DNA of 64,000 nt from Beroe forskalii. Lineage: Eukaryota > Ctenophora > Nuda > Beroida > Beroidae. The notes below the pieces were generated by a model. That model ran no database searches. It saw only the letters and a list, made by a program, of their open reading frames with translations, and was not told the DNA's origin. Positions 49,501-58,500 of this stretch are shown here, in pieces. The position numbers and the translations under genes were made by a program. Every line of letters starts with the position of its first letter. Within the stretch, counting starts at the first letter, position 1. Location: the NCBI GenBank assembly GCA_011033025.1, contig WFMF01000430.1:1-64000 (forward strand). Reading direction: 5' to 3'.

Positions 49501-52500
49501 TGTTACAACTATTGGCTTTACATCATGTTCAATTGAAAATGACACTCAGCAGCTACATTTGGTGCTTGTTATATTATGAAGATTGAAGAAAATATGATTG
49601 AATTTGACACGAAGATGGTAATTTCAGTCAAATAACCACGAACGCATAACGGGAGCGTTCAAAAAGAAACTGTGGCGCACCTGTTTCACTGTAAACGCAT
49701 TGGCAGTCAAACAACCAATCAGAGAGGAGGAGATGAACAAATAACCAATCAGAAAGACCTGAGACGGACCAATCACATGTCACGATTCCCAACAGCTGAC
49801 CAATTGCAGTGCTTTGAAATGTATTCAGTGTCTTACTTCTTAACGCCTCTACAATTCAGACAGTAATTGTTACGATCGGATATACGCAAAAAATTATTCT
49901 TTGATTTATAAAGTGTCTTTTGTTTTAAATTTGAGATTTGATGAAATTTGAACGTTTAATTTTCAATCAATAGAATAGTTAGTTGACTTCGAGTAATACG
50001 ATTTATTTTTTATTTGAATATTTATCATTAACAAATTTGAATATTTGTCACCAAAGTTCAGAAAACTTTGGTAGTTGAAAATTTTCAACTACCAAAGTTT
50101 TAATCTATTTTAATCTATTTCTTTTAACCTATTTCAATCTATACTCCAATTACCATAATCTAATTTCCTGATACTTCACTTTATGTTGCCGTACAACAGG
50201 CTGTGATGCGTCACCAATTTATTTCTCTAAACAATGATAATGCTGTCACTCTCAACTAGCTACCTCATCAGGGCAGCCTTGAGCCTGTAGCAGGGAATAT
50301 ATGAACATGGGGTTCTCAATATAATGCCACATATTGCCATATAATGCAATAAATGTAGCGGCTGTTTGAAGATTTCAAGGTACGAATTATTGGGTAGTCT
50401 GCTAAGAACATAAGGTGGCAGCCCTACACCATGTACCGTAGACCGCGCGCGCCGATAGTAGACTTTTTAGAATGATGTCATTATCATGGCTTATAATGGT
50501 GCGTTGATGACTCCAACCGAGGACTTGTCTTTTAAATGTGTATATGCTCTGAGCCGAGGGCAGCCATGCATCACCATTCACCAACAGAGGCACTGAACAA
50601 CGTACGTTACCTCATCTATACGCCACGCATGAGAAATAGGCGGGTAGGATGACGTCATTATCATATCGTGATGTAGTGAGTTGATGACGTTGAACCGCAT
50701 ATTTCTCTTGCGCGGCGTTTAATCCCCCACGTTATTTCACTGAGTCTCCATACTCACTCCTCTGGTACGCTTTGTAGATTTTGTAATACTAACAGATGAA
50801 TTTGTTTCTCACTGCTTAGACTGCCATTTTTATTCAGGAAATAAATAAGAATCATCCAGAAATATAGAGAAGCTAAAGAAAGGCTCAAATAACGATTGAC
50901 AAGTCACATGTCCTGCATTCCTGAATACCCGCTCCTTTCCTATCAGCTTCTTCCTTGCTCAATTTTAACGATACCGATGAAATTTGAATTTGATAATATG
51001 CAATTCCTGTTTAAAGCAAGACGCAAGTGAGCCTAGCTTCAAATTGACAAACTTCAAAACTTTTCCAATTTGAAAAAAAATCAAAACAGAAAATTTGAAA
51101 CTTGACAGCTATAATTAGTTAGCCGAATAAGTGCATTGACAGTGATATCGTCATCCCAAAAGAGGTTTCGCCTTTTCTTTTTTTATAATCTGGATATTAA
51201 AACATTTGCCATTGACCATTGTTTGTGCGATACATGCCAAGTTCAGCATGTCAAATCCAGCATGCAGATTCACTTTATAATAAATGCAGTCAGTACACAC
51301 TACACGCACAAGTCTTCAGATTGTATCTAACGTTTTTATAGCAATTATTAGCACAAACACATTTTGCTTTCGGTTTGTGATTGTTTATTTGCTTTCATTT
51401 TTAGACACAGTAACGTGTTTATCTGCTTTTTTCATTGAAAAGTTGGGAATAACGTATCAGTAGGGGTTTGGGCGGAACCCAAGAAGCCCGACCACTCCAC
51501 CGTGGAAATCCGCAGTGGAATTCCACCGTGGAATTCCACCGTGGAATTCCGCCGTGGAATTCCACCGTGGAATTCTGCGGTGGAATGTTCAGGCTTCTTG
51601 GATACTGCCGGGCTGGAACCCTTATCCTCCGCTACCAACCTTGCTCTATATACTATTTTCACGTTGAGTATAAACCTTCATTTCTTTCTAGAAATTTATT
51701 GTAAAACAGCGCAAAGCAGAGAAAAACAGAAGGTATGGTCAAGTAGCAGTTCTTTCCGCGGGAAACACTCCAGAAGGAAAGAGGGAAATGAAATTTATGT
51801 GGGTTGCTGCCCTTGTCTTCTTCTTTGTTAACAGAACAACTTATGGTCAAGATGATGGTCACGATGATGGTCAAGATTCCAATGGAGGTAAGAACTAAGA
51901 GCTAAAGAACTAAGTTTTAAACTTAAAGTTTATAACTCAGAGCTAACAACCATTCTGAAACAGGTTTTTGTCACAACTTCATAACTGGTCAGATGTGCAC
52001 AGTGCAAGCGCACGGATGAGAAAACTGAAGCTTTTTGCTCGATTTTGACACTCATTAAGCAGTTATTCATGTACCAAAATTGAAACCTAAGACTTTGAGA
52101 TTTCACAGGAAATTGGGGAAATTGGACTGAAGCACCATACAACATGACATTCGGTAGGAACAAGCAATCGTTTTGAAGGGTCTCCAATTTATCCGGGCTT
52201 TTATTAATAAGTGATCCCATATCGTCAACTAAAATTCCGAACATAATTATCAATTTCACACAACTTAGCCACCAACAGCTAAATAAGACCTAAAACTTTG
52301 AAACTTCACAGGAAATTGGGGAAATTGGACTGATATACCAAACAACGAGACATTCGGTAGGAACATGCACAAATAAAAAGATTGATCAATTGTATTTGAG
52401 GGTCTCCACTCTCATCTAAATCCTAAATCTGAAAGTCAAATTCCTAGTATAAATGATATCAATTTTTACACAACTTAGCCTCTTACTTAGACCTAAAACC

Positions 52501-55500
52501 TAGAAATTTCACATGAAATTGGACTGATAGTGATATACCATACAACGAGACATTCGGTATGAATAAGCACAAATAAAAAGATTGATCAATTGTTTTGTAG
52601 GATTTCCAATCGTACCCAACTATTAATATACATTGATTAATTCTACAACCAACACAAATATGAAAAATAATTGTCACATGACTTAGCCACTGACAAATAA
52701 ATAAAAGTTAAACTTTGAGACTTCACAGGAAATTTGACAGAGGCCCAAGCCAACACAACATTCGGTAAGAAAACACCATCTGCATGGTAAACCAAAGGTT
52801 ATAATCTTGGTTTTGTTAAACCTACCACCATAGACCATAGTACACCGGGCTAAAAGCAACCCATAGATTAAACAAGATCTCCTAACTTTATGCTATAGAT
52901 CTACTCATCTCAGTCACCCATGTTGCAATTAAATCTGAAATTATGAGATTTCACAGGAAACTGGACATACGCACCGTTGAACTTTACATTCGGTAAGTAA
53001 AAGCAATCTTTACCAAATCCTAAGTAAGGTTGTTGTATGTGCAATGGTCATGTCTCCGTTTGGTAGCGTCTTCTACAAAATTTAAAAGAAAAATCTCATT
53101 TTCCCACGATTTTAGAAAAATAAGCCCAATTAAAAACTCGGTTTTAAAGCAAATTCAATTATCAAAAAGTTAAAAACTCTGCATCTCAGCAAATTGGACA
53201 AATTCCTCCTTCGACACAGTTTACGGCTTCAACCTCGAAGAAGACTCCCTGCAAGTCACAACAAAATCTACAATCGGCAGCGGAGCACAGATGCGAATCA
53301 ATTTCATCTCGAACACGGGTAAAAGTGCCGGGAGCATGACCGTGGTTTTTGGAGATGATGCCATTAAGTACCGACTGAACGATTGTACGGACGAGCCATA
53401 CGCCAAGTTCACTCGAGGTAAGGTTGGTTTTTCTCGTCAATGACGAGTAATGGTTGTTAAAATCACATCCCCTCGGGCATTATGTCCCTCTTCCAACACC
53501 TCATCCCACTGTCAAAAAACCTTATGTTACGTGCTTTTCTCTCCAATCAAACGTGCGATTTCCTCGGAAATCTGCAGTTTATCTCCAATATAATGAAGCC
53601 CAATATGTCATTTAAACCAGGCACACCCCCGGAAGACCCCAACAAAATATGGACGATGTGGAAGGCCCAGGAGTATTTCTACGTCTCGTGTAACGGGGTG
53701 CTGGTTAGTAGAGAGGCATAGGACGAAGTTGTGAAAACTGAACTGGTGCCCATAAAATAGGGACTATGAAATGAGCTTTTGATAGATTTTTTGACATCAA
53801 AATGCACGATATTATCAAGTTTCATGAAAATCTGACCATGGGAATTGCACATAACTGTCGTTTAAAAATCGTTTTAAACCCCCTGTCTCTCTACTTTTAT
53901 TTATTATAATAATTATTTATCATTATTACTAGGTGGAAGCTAAGAACGTGGAGCGATGGTGTACGGGAGTTAACCAGGAGAACTGGTTGCGGGATATCGC
54001 TGGCTTTGGCTTTTTAGCAACTCCTGCGAGGGAGCCGAGAGAGTTCAGGAAAAAGCCCGGTATTATTTTACACAAAACTGTTGTCTTCTGCGTTATATTT
54101 GTAATTGATCAGATCAAGTGCAGATACTGATACCCTCAAACTCCGCATGTGTCACTAAAAGGGTATATTTTAGCCTTTTCCAGTGAATCAAAGCATCTGT
54201 GTTTTTCAGTGTGTGGAGTGGGGTACTACGCAGCTTATGAAGGATGTGTGAAGTGTCCTGCGGGTACTTACACTAACAAAACAGACACAGACACGGCCTG
54301 CACAGCCTGTCCGGACGGGAAACAGTCAGCTGCGGGGGCAACTGCCGTAGATCAGTGCTATGGTGAGTTGACAAGTTGAGATGCTACAATCAGCCAATAA
54401 GGTGATTAGCCAATTTCAAGTTGAGATGCTATAATAAACTAATAAGTTGATTAGCCAACCATTCAGTCAGTCCATCAATCAATCACTTGATCTATTGATG
54501 AAGTGATCCATCAATCAATCAATCAGGCATGAAGCTATCCACCAATCAATCAACTTATAAATACGATTTATCCGTTTTCCCGCAGCTGTAGAAACAAATA
54601 TTTTCCTTACGAACCCAGATATAATAGACGTTTCAGAAATCTTTGGGTGTAATTTACATAAAGGCAGAATGGCTGAAATTTGAATTGATACAGACAAGGA
54701 TTAAGGAAAGTTGACAAGCCTCGACTGCTATTGTTTTGTTTAGCTCACATTTTTCGTGGAAATGAGAATGGAACAACAATATCTTATCACTGAGGTTTGG
54801 ATAACCATTGATATTTGACCGCTCTTTTCTCAAATTCAATCCCAATATTATTCAACCCCTTCCTGATATATCCAACCCCCATTTTCCATATATATCCAAC
54901 CCCCATTCCCAATGTACATCCAACCCCGATCCCCAATGTACATCCAACCCCTCAGCGTCACACAAACCTCGGCAGGCTTCAGTTTCCTGGACACACCCCC
55001 GGCTGAGTGCGAGTCCCCCTCATCTTCCGGGAGGATAGCCACACTCGAGTGGGAAGCTTCCTGAATCGAGTGGGAAGCTTCCTGACTCGAGTGAGAAGAT
55101 TCCGGACTGCTGTGAGATTCCTCCCTGTTTACTGACTCGTGTTTGTCGCTTTCGTCTTGGGCGGGTGCCAATGATGCTGGGAGAGGTGTTTATGTTACAT
55201 ACTTGAAATGGAAACTTGAAAAAAAGCAAAAATCTTCATGTGACATGAAAGAAAAAGCAAAACAACGAAAACCGGAAAAAATATGGCACCCAATAACTGT
55301 AAGAAGATACGTCACCATTCGACATTTTAAAGTGGGTGGAAAGGACTCCGTTGCCTGCAGGTCACTTGTATGCGGTGAATAGTAACGGTGAATGAAAGAG
55401 AATCTGATGTCAGATGAAAAATACTCGTTATCAATTCGGATTTCGACCATCTTGAAAATAAAATCAATTCCAACTGATGTCTCGAAATCTACTCTTGTTT

Positions 55501-58500
55501 CAATTTCGGAATTCAACAAAATGCTCTGAATTAGAGGAATAATAATATCCAAAAAAGCTAAAACAAATTCAGTTGTTGACGAGAAGTTCCGAGATGAAGG
55601 AGAAATTACCGGATTCTTCCTGGCCTACTTTTCCGGCAGTTTTTCCTTTCTCAATTTCGTCTGCTAGTTCTTCAGCCCTGGGCGATGATAGTGAATTAAA
55701 ATGCGATTTAACTTTTCGTATGATTTGTCAAATACCGCGTGTAGTCAAGATGATACAATTACGAGAAATGTTGAGATTGATATCGCAATTTGAAGTAAAT
55801 CTATGTTTTTTACTATGAAGCTTGTTATAAAATGCATTCAAGTCAAGCTACCTTCGTAAGCTTTGATCAGCACGTAGATTTAGCTTCTGTAGCGTAGCTG
55901 GAAAGTTTACATTGGAACGCTGAAAGTGAACAATTGATAAAAAAAAAAGTGCGGAGAATTATAAACTGTAATTTCAACGCCCCAGGGAAATGAAACACAA
56001 GTTATCTGCTCAGTTACCTTCAGCCCAACAGAGCTCTTGGAACAATGAATAACCAACAACTCATAGCAGTCTAAAGTCGTTGATGGATCGCACATAAAAA
56101 AAGCTTACAAAACATACACACATCATTTTATTTGGGTGGGCGAGTACTTTTTAATAAATTTGTAGGCGGCTAACTTGGTTAGGATTTGTGTTTGGGATTT
56201 GTCTTGGTTTAAGAATACATCAATGGGTTGACCGGTTGGATAGAGAAACTAGGAAGCAGTCTGCAAATAATATTCATCGCGCGCTGCTCGCTTCAATAAT
56301 GGGACGTGACATAATATACGTACATGCGCGCGCGTTAAATGCGTCAAGAGGATCACAAAAATATTTTCGCGCAATACAATTTGGGGAAAAATGTTTTTGC
56401 TCAAAATTGCCATTCAAGAATGTCTGTACCAAAAAGTGTACTTACTTGAAATACACGTGTGGCAGGTGTGTCACCACTTCATAATGAAAATTAGGCCATG
56501 ATTACGTGTCTAATCCTGAAGGAATACTTATGGTCACCCAAAAATTGCGGGAATTTGTCAAAATTTCAAGCATGAGGAAGTTTTATGGCCATTAGGCACG
56601 CAACCTTAGGAAAGTGGTGTCAACGTCACAACACGTGACATAATGGAATGTTTCACACGCAGTCTAATGAAAGTGGTGTCAACGTCACATTACGTAAAGG
56701 AATGGAATGTTTCACACGCAGTCTAATGAAAGTGGTGTCAACGTCACAATACGTGACGTTATGGAATGTCAGACACGCAGTCTAATGAAAGTGGTGTCAA
56801 CGTCACATTACGTAAAGGAATGTGGGACACGACGTAGTGTGACGTAAAGTGGTGTCAGTAGCTACCTTATAAAGGGCTGCTCACGTTGAACACATCAGTT
56901 CCGCCCAACAGTTCGAAAAGACTCCACCCCTCCAGATGACACGAACCAGAAGACTCCACCCTTCCTCCAGATGACACGAACCAGAAGACCCCACCCTTCC
57001 TCCAGATGACACGAACCAGAAGACCCCACGCTTCCTCTAGATGACACGAACCAGAAGACCCCACCCTTCCTCCAGATGACACGAACCAGAAGGCCACACC
57101 CTTCCTCCAAATGACACGAACCAGAAGACCTCACCCTTCCTCCAGATGACACGGACCAGAAGACCCCACCCTTAGTCCAGAAGACCCCACGCTTCCTCTA
57201 GATGACACGAACCAGAAGACCCCGCCCTTCCTCAAGATGTCACGAACCAGAAGGCTACACCCTTTCTCTAGATGACAGGAACCAGAAGACCCCACCCTTT
57301 CTCCGGATGGCACGAACCAGAAGACCCCATCATTCCTCCAGATGACACGAACCAGAAGACCCCACCCTTCCTCCAGATGACACGAACCAGAAGACCCCAC
57401 GCTTCCTCTAGATGACACGAACCAGAAGACCTCACCCTTCCTCTAGATGACACGAACCAGAAGACCCCACGCTTCCTCTAGATGACACGAACCAGAAGAC
57501 CCAACCCTTCCTCTAGATGACACGAACCAGGAGACCCCACGCTTCCTCTAGATGACACGAACCAGAAGACCCAACCCTTCCTCTAGATGACACGAACCAG
57601 AAGACCCAACCCTTCCTCCAGATGACACGGACCAGAAGACCCCACCCTTCCTCCAGATGACACGAACCAGAAGACTCCACCCTTCCTCCAGATGATACGA
57701 ACCAGAAGACCCCACTCTTCCTCCAGATGACACGAAGCAGAAGACTCCAACCTTCCTCCAGATGACACGAACCAGAAGACCCAACCCTTCCTTCAGATGA
57801 CAGCTGATGTTTGTGCTAAAGTTTTACCTTCTGTACTTGAAGATACGAACCGTGAATGCCTTAAACACGGAAGAACCGACACTCGAATCTGGTCGGGATC
57901 TTCAGACTATCAAGTTGAATCATTTTTTAATGCTGTATATCTAGCAGTGACGGGTCTGTCAGAAGGATCTAGCCAAATCCTCCGTCCCATGAGTTAGATA
58001 CACGGTAACAGCGTTGATTCACATTGATAGCCTGATTGACGCGGTGTGTTTTCTCTGTCCCTGTTCCGCTATGACTAACAACTCGTTTCGCTAACCGTTA
58101 GGCCAGACACTCTCCTACCTAATGCATGTAATTAGCACTTCCATAACAATTAGTAATAAACTCACCGATCCTAAGCAAAGTTGAGCAGTGTCCTTATACC
58201 GTTCTAGAGCAGTGTGGGCGTGGCCGGCTTCATCCTCTGAGATTAATTCACATCAGATAAATCGACGCCTCCTTTCAAAAAATGTGGATACGTCCCTAGA
58301 ATCAACCAATGGAAAATCAAGCAACTCAGACGTTGAGAGATAGAGAGAGTAAACCATACCTACTCACCTAGTATAGCCTGCTCCATAAGAAACTCAATGT
58401 TTTTCAGTAGAGCAGAGTCATCCGTTTGGGCGGAAGGAACATTGACCGGTGGAGCACATGAGAAAAAGAATATGTTATTATGTTAGCAGGTTCAAACTAC

